This document shows positions 9,014 to 17,214 of a DNA stretch of 64,000 bases, one piece after another. Position 1 is the first letter of the stretch. Every line of letters begins with the position of its first letter. This DNA comes from an uncultured Latescibacterota bacterium (lineage in GTDB: Bacteria > Latescibacterota > UBA2968 > UBA8231). The stretch is taken from assembly GCA_958295495.1 (NCBI GenBank), contig OY282352.1, positions 2,790,001 to 2,854,000 of the forward strand. The letters are read 5' to 3'. The position numbers were made by a program, and so were the translations under genes. The notes under the pieces are model-generated. The model was not told where the DNA came from, searched no databases, and saw only the letters and a list, made by a program, of their open reading frames with translations.

Positions 9014-10936
9014 TTGTGCGCGTTCAAATCGCTAGTTTGTGCTTCTATGGTGCTGGTCATGGCCGCGGCCGCGGCGGGCGAGGTGCGGCAGTGGGAATTG
9101 GGGGGGGCGGGCCGCTCTTGGAAGGACGACGAGCTACATTCCACGGCCATCAGCTTCGACGTAGCCGGGGCCATTCAGTTGGTGGGTTTTAACCCCAACG
9201 ATAACATCGTCCGGCAGCTAAGATGGACCGAGGGCTTCCCCTTGGATTTCGTCAGTGAGGTGGCCGAGGCGCGGGTGTGGGACAACGTGCCCTTCAAGCA
9301 GACGAATGCCCCGCTCGTCGATGGCGATGTGCAGACCTCCAGCGAAAATCGCTTCAAGGAATTCGGGGTGCTGCAAGCGGGCCGGGCCTTTTTCTTCGAC
9401 TTGGGCACGCGCCTCCCCATCAATCGCATTGCGTTTTTCCCGCGCCCGGAAGGGGCCGACAGCCGCGGGCGGCCCTTTGCCGACGACTTCATCCGCGGCT
9501 ATAAAATTCAGGTCAGCGACGGCGTGAGCTTCACGCCGGAAAATCTCCCGGTGTACAACCTGCTGACCCAAGTGGATTTCACCACGGAAAGCGTGGCGCA
9601 AGTTCCCTTCCCATTGCAATTTGTCCGCTATATCCAGCTCAATGTGACCTCGACCAACCCCTTTGAGATAGCTGAGTTCGAGGTGTACGGGGCGGGTTTT
9701 CCCCCGGGGGGGCGCTATCTGTCCAAGATCATCGACTTGGGCGAAGTGGCCAACTTCAGCCGCCTGCTGTGGGCGGCCGAAACCTTGCGCCAAGAAGAGG
9801 GCCGCATCGACGTCGAGCCCATGGCCGATGCGCGCGTCTCCATTCGCATGCGCACGGGCCGCGACGATACCCCGCAGGTGTTCTACGAAATCGTCAATGT
9901 TTTCACCGGCGACGTGCAGGAAGTCTCGGAGGGCGACTACGGCCGGCTGGGCCTGAACGTGCGCGGCCTGGTCGAAGACGACCAAGTCAACTGGAGCGAG
10001 TGGTCGCCGCCCTTTGCCGAGTCCGGCCAGCAGATTGAGCTGCCTAGCCCGCGTCGCTTCTTCCAGCTCGAAATCGCCCTCACCAGCCACTCCATCCTCG
10101 ATGGCATAGGGGTTAACTCGCTGGTGGTTGAGCACTCCATCCCGCCATTGGCCCAGCAGCTGATAGGGGAAATCTCCGCGCTGGAAACTCCCCGCCCCTT
10201 GGGCAACAAGCCCCGAGTGCCGGCCGGTGCGCTCTCGACCTTTGCGTACGACATCCGCGCCGACATAAGCGAGACCGACGTGGGCTTTGACGCGTTGGAG
10301 ATTTTCACGCCCTCTAGGCCGCAGTTCAAGGAGATGTTTGCGGGCGACCCGCCCGTGGCCACCGCGCCCGACAGCGCCGTCGCGGGCGAAGAAAGCCTGA
10401 CGCTGTTTTTCCCCAGTCAAAGGCTGACGCACCAAGCCCCGAGTGCGTTGCGCGTCGTGTTCGACGCCGAAGTCTTTGTCCAATCCACGTTCTTTCGCGC
10501 CCGAGTCTTTGACACCCAAAGCGACGAGGCCCCGCAGCAGGTCCTGCCCGGGGACGCCAACCCCACGGTCCTGACCAATGACTTGCGCGTACTGACCACG
10601 GCTGCTTCAGCGCGCAACTTGCTCCCGTTTTTTGCGGTGCAGCCAGCCGTGATGACGCCCAATGGCGACGAGGTCAACGAGCGCGTGCGCATTTCCTGTA
10701 CCTTGGTCCAGCTCCAGCAGCCCGTACAGTTGGCCGTGCGGATTTTCTCGCTTGGAGGCCAGCGGGTGCGCACCTTGTTTACGGGTGCGCGGGGGAGTGG
10801 CTCTTTTGCTTGGGAATGGGACGGGCGCGACGACAGCGGCAACCCGGTGCCCGTGGGGCTCTACCTCGCCCAAGTGACCGCCGACGCCGAGCGCGAGCGC
10901 TTCGCGCGCCTCGGTGCGGTGGGCGTTGCTTACTAA
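9014..10936 (+). CDS. Secreted FlgD-tailed beta-sandwich protein
   Basis: About 640 residues. The open frame extends to a TTG at 8921 that overlaps the previous stop, but a TTG at 9014 sits behind a GAGGG sequence and directly precedes the hydrophobic stretch of a signal peptide (SLVCASMVLVMAAAAAG), so I prefer it. After the signal come a discoidin-like region (FFDLGTRLPINRIAFFPRP; YIQLNVTSTNPFEIAEFEVYG), the NWSEWSPPFAESG module with SPRRFFQLE, and a C-terminal FlgD-like domain (TPNGDEVNERVRI; WDGRDDSGNPVPVGLYLAQV). Closest in layout to 938-2944. It stands 13 bases before the next FlgD-tailed gene, so they form one operon. Confidence 0.75.
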   Translation: MCAFKSLVCASMVLVMAAAAAGEVRQWELGGAGRSWKDDELHSTAISFDVAGAIQLVGFNPNDNIVRQLRWTEGFPLDFVSEVAEARVWDNVPFKQTNAPLVDGDVQTSSENRFKEFGVLQAGRAFFFDLGTRLPINRIAFFPRPEGADSRGRPFADDFIRGYKIQVSDGVSFTPENLPVYNLLTQVDFTTESVAQVPFPLQFVRYIQLNVTSTNPFEIAEFEVYGAGFPPGGRYLSKIIDLGEVANFSRLLWAAETLRQEEGRIDVEPMADARVSIRMRTGRDDTPQVFYEIVNVFTGDVQEVSEGDYGRLGLNVRGLVEDDQVNWSEWSPPFAESGQQIELPSPRRFFQLEIALTSHSILDGIGVNSLVVEHSIPPLAQQLIGEISALETPRPLGNKPRVPAGALSTFAYDIRADISETDVGFDALEIFTPSRPQFKEMFAGDPPVATAPDSAVAGEESLTLFFPSQRLTHQAPSALRVVFDAEVFVQSTFFRARVFDTQSDEAPQQVLPGDANPTVLTNDLRVLTTAASARNLLPFFAVQPAVMTPNGDEVNERVRISCTLVQLQQPVQLAVRIFSLGGQRVRTLFTGARGSGSFAWEWDGRDDSGNPVPVGLYLAQVTADAERERFARLGAVGVAY

Positions 10937-10949
10937 AAAGGAGCAGACC

Positions 10950-13328
10950 ATGCAGCGCATTGGCTCGCACCAAACGTTCCTCTTATTCGCGGGTTTGGCC
11001 GCCCTCGTGTTGGCGGCTTATGCCCAGACTCGGCGCGCCGAGTTGGAGGTGTACCGGGTGGACCGCCAATCCCAGTGGAAGGAGTGGAACTTTCCGGCCG
11101 GCACGCTCGCATTTTCCCCAGACGGCTCGGTGACCCCGGTCGAATTCAAGGGCGTACACAACGCAGCGGTCAACGCCAGCGAATTCACCCACGAGTTGAT
11201 AAGCGGCCAAGAGATGCGCGGCGGCGCGTGGAAGGCCGGCACCAACCCCGCAACGGCCGGCCGCGCCATAGACGGCCGCGCCCATACCTTCTGGCAACCC
11301 GACCCGGACGCTCCCTTAGAGGACTGGTGGATCGAGATCAACTTGGGCAGGGCCGCACTCGTGTCGGAGATTCGCCTCATTTTCCCCGATCGAGAAGGAG
11401 CGCGGCCCTTCCGCGAGTTTCGCGTCTTCGGCTCCGAGGGCCGCCGCGTGACGCGCCAAGACATATTTTCTTTTCACCTGATAGGCGGCACCACCAAGCC
11501 CATTGACGAGACTGAGGTGATTTACGACGTGAAGCCGCTGGTGCGGGCGGTGAAGCGGGTGCGGGAGGGGCGCGAGGAAAACGCTGCGGATACTACCTAT
11601 GACCTGCTGCAATACATAAGGATTTTGGTAGATGCCAAGACGCCGGACGCAGCCCTTGCCGAGGTGGAAGTGTACACGCTGGGGGAAAATATCGCCTTGC
11701 AGACCCTAGCGCGCGGCGGCGCGATTCAGGAGCGCGTAGGCCGGGGGTTTGCCTTCAACATGGCCGACGGCAACGCCAATACCGATTGGGGAGCGCGGCG
11801 GGAGCGCGGCCAAGATCCCATCGCTTGGGATTGGGACTTGGGCGCGCTGTTTTGGGTGGATCGGATCGTGATGCGCACTTCGGACTTTCTCCTCCGCACC
11901 CTGACCTACGGCTCCAATCTGCCCCAGATCCGCACCCACAGCTTGAGCGTTTCCAACGGTCGCCGCACCCTGACGGGCGAGGTCGATTTCGACCAACTCT
12001 TCATCGGCGACGCCAATGCCTTGCTCGCGTCCTCGACCGAGTTCCCCGGCCAATTGACGTATCTTTTCGACCCGCGCCCGGTCCGCTTTATCGCGGCTGA
12101 ATGGGTCGGCGGCGGCGGCGCGCAGTCCAGCTTCGAGTTCCAGAGCGGCTTTTTGATAGAGACGCTGGTGTTTGCAGTGGGCCACGTGGCCCAAGTGGAG
12201 ATGAGTTCGGACTTTATTGACTTGGGGAAAATCGCCGGCGACAACCGGGCGAAGGTGATCAAATCCCTGCGCTGGGAAGCCGACCTGCCCCCGGGCGCTC
12301 GCATTCAGGCGCGCACCCGCTCGGGCAACGCGCTGCAAGAAAATTTTCGCTACTTCCGCAAGGATGGCACTGAGGTAACGGCTGAGCAGTTCGATCAGAT
12401 GCCGAAGGCACTGCGGGGCGAAACCCAGAGCACCATTGGCATTGGCGAGGACTGGAGCGAGTGGAGCAACTTTTACCAGCGCTCCGGCGAGCAGTTCCTC
12501 TCCCCCAGCCCGCGCCGCTTCGTCCAAGCTCAGCTCATCCTCAGCTCAGACCGCCCGACCACTGCGCCGACTGTGCGCGCCTTGGAGATTGAATTTACCG
12601 ACGCCTTCCTCGCTGGGGTCACCGGCGAGGTGCTGCCGCGCACGGCCGAGGTGGGCGTGCCCCAGCTATTCTCGTTCCACATCACGCCTAAGCTAGAGTC
12701 GCGCAATCCCGGGTTTGATCGCATCCTCCTGCAAACCCCCTCGCCCGCCGACCCCGACGCGCTCGTCCTCACCATAGATGGTGCCGAAGCCGCGCCGGCC
12801 GCGGTGCGCGTCGCCGGCGATTCGCTGCTCGTGGAGCTTGAGCGCACGGTGCGGCGAGAGGAAGTCGCGTTGACTTTTAGCGCGGTTGTAGAGCGCAACG
12901 CCACCCTCTTCCGGGCCTTCGTGGGGCACGAGCGGCAGCTAGCGGTCTGGCAGCCGGTCGATCCAGTGCGCCGCGCCGCCACGACCGTCTATTTGCCCAG
13001 CGTCCCGGGCACCGACCGGCTCATCGCCAATCTCGCGGTGCAGTCGTTCATTAGCCCCAACGGAGACGGGATTGGCGACGCCGCGGAAATCCGCTTCCAC
13101 GTCCTGAAGACGGACGCGCCGGCCCAAGTGCAGATCTACACCTTCGACGGCCGGCTGGTCCGCGCCCTCGACGGCCAGCGCCAGCCAGACCAGTCTTACC
13201 TCTACATTTGGGCCGGTCAAGACCAAGACGAGCGCGTCGTCTCTCCCGGTTCGTACCTGTGCCGGGTGGAGGTGGAGGCCCAAGCCGGGGCCGCGAGCCA
13301 GCACCGCATCATCAGCGTGGCGTACTAG
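10950..13328 (+). CDS. Secreted discoidin-like and FlgD-tailed protein
   Basis: About 792 residues; the start at 10950 has an AAAAGGAG ribosome binding site and a signal peptide (FLLFAGLAALVLAAYAQ). The N-terminal third is an F5/8 type C (discoidin)-like jelly roll: AIDGRAHTFWQPDPDAPLED and WWIEINLGRAALVSEIRL. A second such repeat follows (MADGNANTDWGARRE, WDWDLGALFWVDRIVM). The central DWSEWSNFYQRSG and SPSPRRFVQAQ match the paralogues, and the end is the FlgD-like module (SPNGDGIGDAAEIRF ... VVSPGSYLCRVEV). Discoidin folds commonly bind glycans or cell surfaces, so a binding role outside the cell is likely; the ligand is unknown. Confidence 0.8.
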   Translation: MQRIGSHQTFLLFAGLAALVLAAYAQTRRAELEVYRVDRQSQWKEWNFPAGTLAFSPDGSVTPVEFKGVHNAAVNASEFTHELISGQEMRGGAWKAGTNPATAGRAIDGRAHTFWQPDPDAPLEDWWIEINLGRAALVSEIRLIFPDREGARPFREFRVFGSEGRRVTRQDIFSFHLIGGTTKPIDETEVIYDVKPLVRAVKRVREGREENAADTTYDLLQYIRILVDAKTPDAALAEVEVYTLGENIALQTLARGGAIQERVGRGFAFNMADGNANTDWGARRERGQDPIAWDWDLGALFWVDRIVMRTSDFLLRTLTYGSNLPQIRTHSLSVSNGRRTLTGEVDFDQLFIGDANALLASSTEFPGQLTYLFDPRPVRFIAAEWVGGGGAQSSFEFQSGFLIETLVFAVGHVAQVEMSSDFIDLGKIAGDNRAKVIKSLRWEADLPPGARIQARTRSGNALQENFRYFRKDGTEVTAEQFDQMPKALRGETQSTIGIGEDWSEWSNFYQRSGEQFLSPSPRRFVQAQLILSSDRPTTAPTVRALEIEFTDAFLAGVTGEVLPRTAEVGVPQLFSFHITPKLESRNPGFDRILLQTPSPADPDALVLTIDGAEAAPAAVRVAGDSLLVELERTVRREEVALTFSAVVERNATLFRAFVGHERQLAVWQPVDPVRRAATTVYLPSVPGTDRLIANLAVQSFISPNGDGIGDAAEIRFHVLKTDAPAQVQIYTFDGRLVRALDGQRQPDQSYLYIWAGQDQDERVVSPGSYLCRVEVEAQAGAASQHRIISVAY

Positions 13329-13404
13329 CAGCGACGTGCCCGTCTTGGCGGACTGCTGCCACAATTCTCATAGGCCAATCACCAGCTTGCACAAGGGGAC
13401 ATTT

Positions 13405-14153
13405 CTGATTGAATGGGTTGGGATAGTTGGCACCGAGGGCAACGGTTGAGGGCGTGGGCGCGGTCTCGGCGGCGACAGCGGTGGCCGGCGTACTCTGGTT
13501 GAGAAAGACGAAGGCCCCGCCCGGACCGCCTTCCACACTCCTTCCCAGCACGACCAGATCGGGCACCCCATCGCCGTTGACATCGCCGGCGAGCACTTGG
13601 CCGCCCCCGTGCCCGGCAGCCGATAGCGGCCTTCGACGAGGGGCACCCCGTCGTGCTGGCCGACCAAGACGACCAGTGCCGGCCCGGTGGCCAAGTTGCC
13701 ATCAACCACGGCCAAGTCCAGCCGGCCATCGCCGGTCAGGTCGCTGGCAATGGCCCGATGCGGCACGAGCACCTGCGAGCCGAGCAGGGTGTGGCGGTCC
13801 AATACGCCCGAAGCGTCCAGACGCCACAGTGCCAAACCGTAGTAGGTGGTGCCGGCGTAAAAAGGATTGAATTGTAGATCCCGATCGGGAGGACCGATTA
13901 ACTCCACCTCCCCATCGCCATCCAGATTGACGAGCAGGTGCAGGTCACAGGGGTTGATAGGTCCCTCGAAAAACAGCGACGGCTCCTCGCTGGCCGCCCA
14001 CGGCCGGGTCAAGCGCCAAGGCTCTTGGGGCTCGTAGCAGGGGCGAACCCATAGCTCGGCCTCGCCAGCCCACAACTCCGCGTAGCACTTCTGGGAGTAA
14101 ACCCCCACTATACGACCATCCACCTGAATGCCCTCCAAAAAATTGGGCGACAA
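13405..14153 (-). pseudogene. Frameshifted and truncated FG-GAP repeat protein
   Basis: Reading from 14153 the frame encodes FG-GAP/VCBS-type repeats (LLVNLDGDGEVELIG, SDLTGDGRLDLAVVDGN) up to about 13610. The next repeat (LAGDVNGDGVPDLVVLG) continues in another frame, so one base has been gained or lost, probably in the C5 run at 13604-13608. The second frame reaches ALGANYPNPFNQ, the start of the well-known LxxNYPNPFNP sorting-type tail, and is then cut off; the expected FlgD-like/T9SS-type domain is absent. The start is also unclear. The indel alone could be a sequencing error, but the missing tail could not. Confidence 0.7.
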
Positions 14154-14179
14154 TTTGAAGCGCCCGGCAGTGTTCCAAT

Positions 14180-14323
14180 ATGCTGGACCACACCAATGGA
14201 GTCATTTACGGCCCACGAGGAGCCGCCCACTTGCTCGGGGTCCATCCCAACACCCTGTGCAGCCGCCTGCAGAAACTCGGCATTCCATTCCGCAGAAACG
14301 AGAGAAAAGACAACCTTGATTAA
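14180..14323 (+). pseudogene. C-terminal Fis-type HTH remnant of a sigma-54-dependent activator
   Basis: A short open segment encodes DHTNGVIYGPRGAAHLLGVH followed by PNTLCSRLQKLGIPFRR and a stop. This is the Fis-like helix-turn-helix that ends NtrC/FhlA-type sigma-54 activators (G-P-R-G-A-A-x-L-L-G-x-x-x-x-T-L-x-S-R-x-x-K-L-G-I). No AAA+ domain precedes it; the upstream bases belong to the degraded FG-GAP gene on the other strand. It is a relic left by a deletion. Confidence 0.7.
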
Positions 14324-14455
14324 CTAGTTGTAGTTGCAAGCAATAGGTAAATATAGAAAAGCACCTGAGTTGCTCTGTATTGCTTAGAGTCGTACCGATC
14401 AAAGCACCCTCTAAGCTGCGCGTCAGACGAACGCAGCTCGCCTGAGATTGGTGCG

Positions 14456-14779
14456 TTATCGCCAAGCCGTTGACAATTGGTCTGCAATCCACTGATTCAA
14501 ACTCTTGCCTTCTTGCTTCGCCCGCACGTAGATTTCGCGGTGCAACGCCGGCGGCAAACGAAGCATCAGGCGGCCAGAAAAGGGTTTGTCCGGTGCTTCG
14601 CCGCGCTCTTGGCAAAAGGCCAAGTACTCTTCTACCGATTCTCGGAAGGCTCGCTCTAGTTCCTCAACCGTCCGTCCTTGAAACGTGACGACATCTTTGA
14701 GATCGAGCACCTCGCCGTGAAAGAGACCCGCCTCGTCATCGAACTCGACGTGGCCCGTATAGCCTTTGTGATTCAGCAT
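14456..14779 (-). CDS. hicB: HicB family antitoxin
   Basis: 107 residues. The N-terminal half is the partially degraded RNase H-like fold of HicB (YTGHVEFDDEAGLFHGEVLD), followed by the ESVEEYLAFCQERG helix. The C-terminal part is a ribbon-helix-helix DNA-binding segment (LMLRLPPALHREIYVRAKQE). HicB binds and neutralises HicA and represses the operon. It follows hicA by six bases on the minus strand. A homologue without a complete toxin gene is at 31798-32127. Confidence 0.9.
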   Translation of the reverse strand: MLNHKGYTGHVEFDDEAGLFHGEVLDLKDVVTFQGRTVEELERAFRESVEEYLAFCQERGEAPDKPFSGRLMLRLPPALHREIYVRAKQEGKSLNQWIADQLSTAWR

Positions 14780-14785
14780 GAACTC

Positions 14786-15049
14786 CTACCTCTGGCTTAC
14801 GCCGGCTTGTCGCAAGAAGCGTCGCATGGACTTCAACGCTCCTTTGTCCATATTTGGGTGTGGATGCGGGCGATGGAAGACGGCCCGCACCCCTTGGAGG
14901 TAGATGCGAATGCGCGACCCGCGTCCTTCTGTCAATTCTGCTCCAAGTGCCCGTAATAAATGCTCAATGTCCGTCCACTTCACGTTGGCGCGAACAGGTT
15001 CTGCAAAGATCGCTTGGAGCGTTTTGCGGTGTTTGCCGCTGAGGTTCAT
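14786..15049 (-). CDS. hicA: HicA family mRNA interferase toxin
   Basis: About 87 residues when started at the ATG at 15049 (MNLSGKHRKTLQAIF), the usual HicA beginning; the frame also allows an ATG at 15067. The double-stranded RNA-binding-like fold is recognisable from WTDIEHLLRALGAEL, GRGSRIRI and AVFHRPHPHPNMDKG, which includes the catalytic histidine region, and ends KSMRRFLRQAGV. HicA cleaves mRNA when free of HicB. The gene is first in the operon, and repeats that could be HicB operators precede it. Confidence 0.9.
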   Translation of the reverse strand: MNLSGKHRKTLQAIFAEPVRANVKWTDIEHLLRALGAELTEGRGSRIRIYLQGVRAVFHRPHPHPNMDKGALKSMRRFLRQAGVSQR

Positions 15050-15091
15050 AGTGTCAAGGTACGACACTGTCTTAGAAGGTCAAGGCACGAC
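15050..15091. promoter_or_regulatory. Candidate HicB operator repeats upstream of hicA
   Basis: The 13-mers GTCAAGGTACGAC (15053-15065) and GTCAAGGCACGAC (15079-15091) differ at one base and are 26 bases apart. AGTGTC and GACACT (15050-15055 and 15063-15068) also form an inverted repeat over the first copy. The position immediately before hicA fits autoregulation by the ribbon-helix-helix domain of HicB. Confidence 0.45.
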
Positions 15092-15226
15092 TTGGATGCC
15101 GTGCGGCACCCATACCCGGCCGACCCGGCCGATTGAGCTGACCCACCTTTCATCGCCCCAACAGAGCGTCGGGCCATCCTTTAGTTTTATCCTGGTCGGC
15201 GAACCAACGCGAGGAAAGATACGACG

Positions 15227-16165
15227 ATGACTAGCGACATGTACGCGCATTGCGGTGCTCCGTTCAGGGCGTTCCTCACCAGCCTCGCCTTAGCCTTTCT
15301 CCTCACCAGCCTCGCGTCCGCCCATGTAGGCATCACGGTCCCCTTTGTCGAGGTGCCCGATCCCGCGGCGATAACCATAGATGGCGACGACCGGGACTGG
15401 GCCTTTTTCGACCCCGGTCTGGCGCTGGAGCGAGAAGGATTCTTCGACCGCGAATCGGACTACGTCGATGCGGCCGACTTCGACTTCACCATCTACACCG
15501 CTTGGAGTCCACCCCCCGACAATAGCTGGTACTGCTTCGCCCGGATCAGCGACGATACCCTCAAGATCGAAAACGAAGATCCCCTCAAGTGGTGGCGGGA
15601 CGATACGCTGTCGATTACCGTGGATGCCGACCACTCCGGCGGCAGTATCTACGGGCACACCCGCGAGGAACTGGTCAACGGCCAACGCTACTACGCCCGG
15701 GTGTTGCCGTTGCGGCACTCGCGCCTCCCCCACGGCCAGGCTGGCTTTCTCGACCAGCACCACGACCCGTTCTTGGAGGAGTTCCTGTGGGCGATGCACA
15801 AACCCCACTTTGACATCGCCTGGACGATGCGCCCGCCCGACGCGGCCAACGGCGCTTTGCACGTCGAATATACCTTCGAGTGGAAAGCGGCCTTGTGGGA
15901 CGTGTTGGGGCCGAGCCCCGAGGAGAGCAAACGGCACGTTTTCGCGCCGGGGAAGACGCTGCATCTCGGATTCCGGCTGCTCGACGCCGATCGCCCGGGG
16001 TCGGGGCGCAAGCACTCGATGTACATCCTAGGCGGCCATCAGCATCAAGACCGCAACGCCGACCGGATGCCCGATTTTCGCACTATTACTTTAGATGAGG
16101 CGCAAAACTGGCCTATGCCTGTGGAGCAGGACGCGGTGCCACGGCCCTCAGCAGACGGCAAGTGA
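15227..16165 (+). CDS. Secreted CBM9-like carbohydrate-binding protein
   Basis: 312 residues with an AGGAAAG ribosome binding site and a signal peptide (FLTSLALAFLLTSLASA). The mature start VPDPAAITIDGDDRDWAFFD and the later LSITVDADHSGG align directly with the minus-strand protein at 3136-4056, as do KHSMYI and LLDADRPGSGRKH. It is therefore a close paralogue. Unlike the other two CBM9-like proteins here it lacks the TSVE...WG.IK tail and ends in a proline-rich extension. It is followed after 37 bases by the amidohydrolase gene. The ligand is unknown. Confidence 0.8.
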   Translation: MTSDMYAHCGAPFRAFLTSLALAFLLTSLASAHVGITVPFVEVPDPAAITIDGDDRDWAFFDPGLALEREGFFDRESDYVDAADFDFTIYTAWSPPPDNSWYCFARISDDTLKIENEDPLKWWRDDTLSITVDADHSGGSIYGHTREELVNGQRYYARVLPLRHSRLPHGQAGFLDQHHDPFLEEFLWAMHKPHFDIAWTMRPPDAANGALHVEYTFEWKAALWDVLGPSPEESKRHVFAPGKTLHLGFRLLDADRPGSGRKHSMYILGGHQHQDRNADRMPDFRTITLDEAQNWPMPVEQDAVPRPSADGK

Positions 16166-16202
16166 GCTGCGCGGCCATAACCAAAAAAGGAGCGATTTGG
16201 CG

Positions 16203-17033
16203 ATGATCATCGATACCCACACCCATTTCTACGATCCGTTCAGACCGCAGGGCGTGCCTTGGCCGGAAAAAGACGACGAAATTCTCTATCGGCGCGCGCT
16301 GCCCGAAGACTACAAGGCCCTAGCCGTGCCAGAGGGCGTAACGGGCACAGTCATGGTCGAGTGCAGCCCTTGGGTTGAGGACAACCAGTGGGTGCTCGAT
16401 TTGGCCGCGGCCGACCCTTTTATCGTGGGATTGGTCGGCCACCTCGAGCCTGATGCCCCGGACTTCGCCGCTCACTTGGAGCGCTTTGCCGCTGACCCGA
16501 TCTTCCTCGGCATCCGCGCCCGCGTACATGCAGCGGAAAGTCACGGCTTGGCCGCGGCTGAAATGCTAGTAGCCCACGATCTGGAACTTGATACGGGCTT
16601 ACACGAGGGCGTGCCCGCGCTGGCCGAGCACTTCCCCGCGCTGCGCATCGTCATCAATCACATCGGCGGCATCCCCATCGACGGCCGCCCGCCCGATCCG
16701 GCGCGGCTGGAATTGATGCGCCAGGCCGCGGCCCATCCGCAGGTCTATTGCAAGGTGTCGGGGCTGATGGATTTGCGCAGTCAAGTCAAGCCGGCACCGA
16801 CGGATGTGGACTTTTACGCCCCGGTGCTCGACGCGCTATGGGATTTGTTCGGGGAGGATCGGCTGATTTACGGCAGCGACTGGCCGGTATCCGACCGCAG
16901 TGGCCGCGAGTACGCAGACATACAGCGCCTGGTGATGACGTATTTTACCGCACGGGGCAAAGAGGCGACGGAGAAGTACTTCTGGCGCAACGCCAAAGCC
17001 GCCTATAAGTGGATTGACCGCGCCGGCAAATAG
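16203..17033 (+). CDS. Amidohydrolase 2 family (COG3618-like) hydrolase
   Basis: About 276 residues. The start at 16203 follows an AAAAAGGAG ribosome binding site; the frame is open further upstream but without support. MIIDTHTHFYDP supplies the H-x-H metal motif, VINHIGGIP the third histidine, and LIYGSDWPVSD the final aspartate of the TIM-barrel metal site. The family includes lactonases for L-fucono- and L-rhamnono-lactone, and decarboxylases. With an ABC sugar importer convergent to it and an enolase-superfamily dehydratase in the window, a sugar-acid lactonase is the most likely role, but the substrate cannot be told. Confidence 0.8.
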   Translation: MIIDTHTHFYDPFRPQGVPWPEKDDEILYRRALPEDYKALAVPEGVTGTVMVECSPWVEDNQWVLDLAAADPFIVGLVGHLEPDAPDFAAHLERFAADPIFLGIRARVHAAESHGLAAAEMLVAHDLELDTGLHEGVPALAEHFPALRIVINHIGGIPIDGRPPDPARLELMRQAAAHPQVYCKVSGLMDLRSQVKPAPTDVDFYAPVLDALWDLFGEDRLIYGSDWPVSDRSGREYADIQRLVMTYFTARGKEATEKYFWRNAKAAYKWIDRAGK

Positions 17034-17044
17034 CAAGCGGCCGC

Positions 17045-17166
17045 TGAGCATCGGCAGATTCGGCACTAGATTTGACCTCCAAGTGCTGGGTCTCCACCGT
17101 CAAGGGTAGTCCTCGCTCGGCTTCCTCTTCTTTGGTTTGGCCTTGGCTTACGCAACCCGGTAGCAT
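17045..17166 (-). pseudogene. HicB-like antitoxin relic
   Basis: The minus strand reads LPGCVSQGQTKEE, the diagnostic core of the HicB_lk fold, then jumps to ERGLPLTVETQHLEV, which resembles the C-terminal end of the same family. The central helix (usually ANIxEAIELYLE) is missing, so an in-frame internal deletion is likely. No toxin gene is adjacent. Confidence 0.5.
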
Positions 17167-17214
17167 GTGTGGCAGCTAAAAGCCGAGGCCAAGTTGACAC
17201 ATCAGCGTGGCCTG

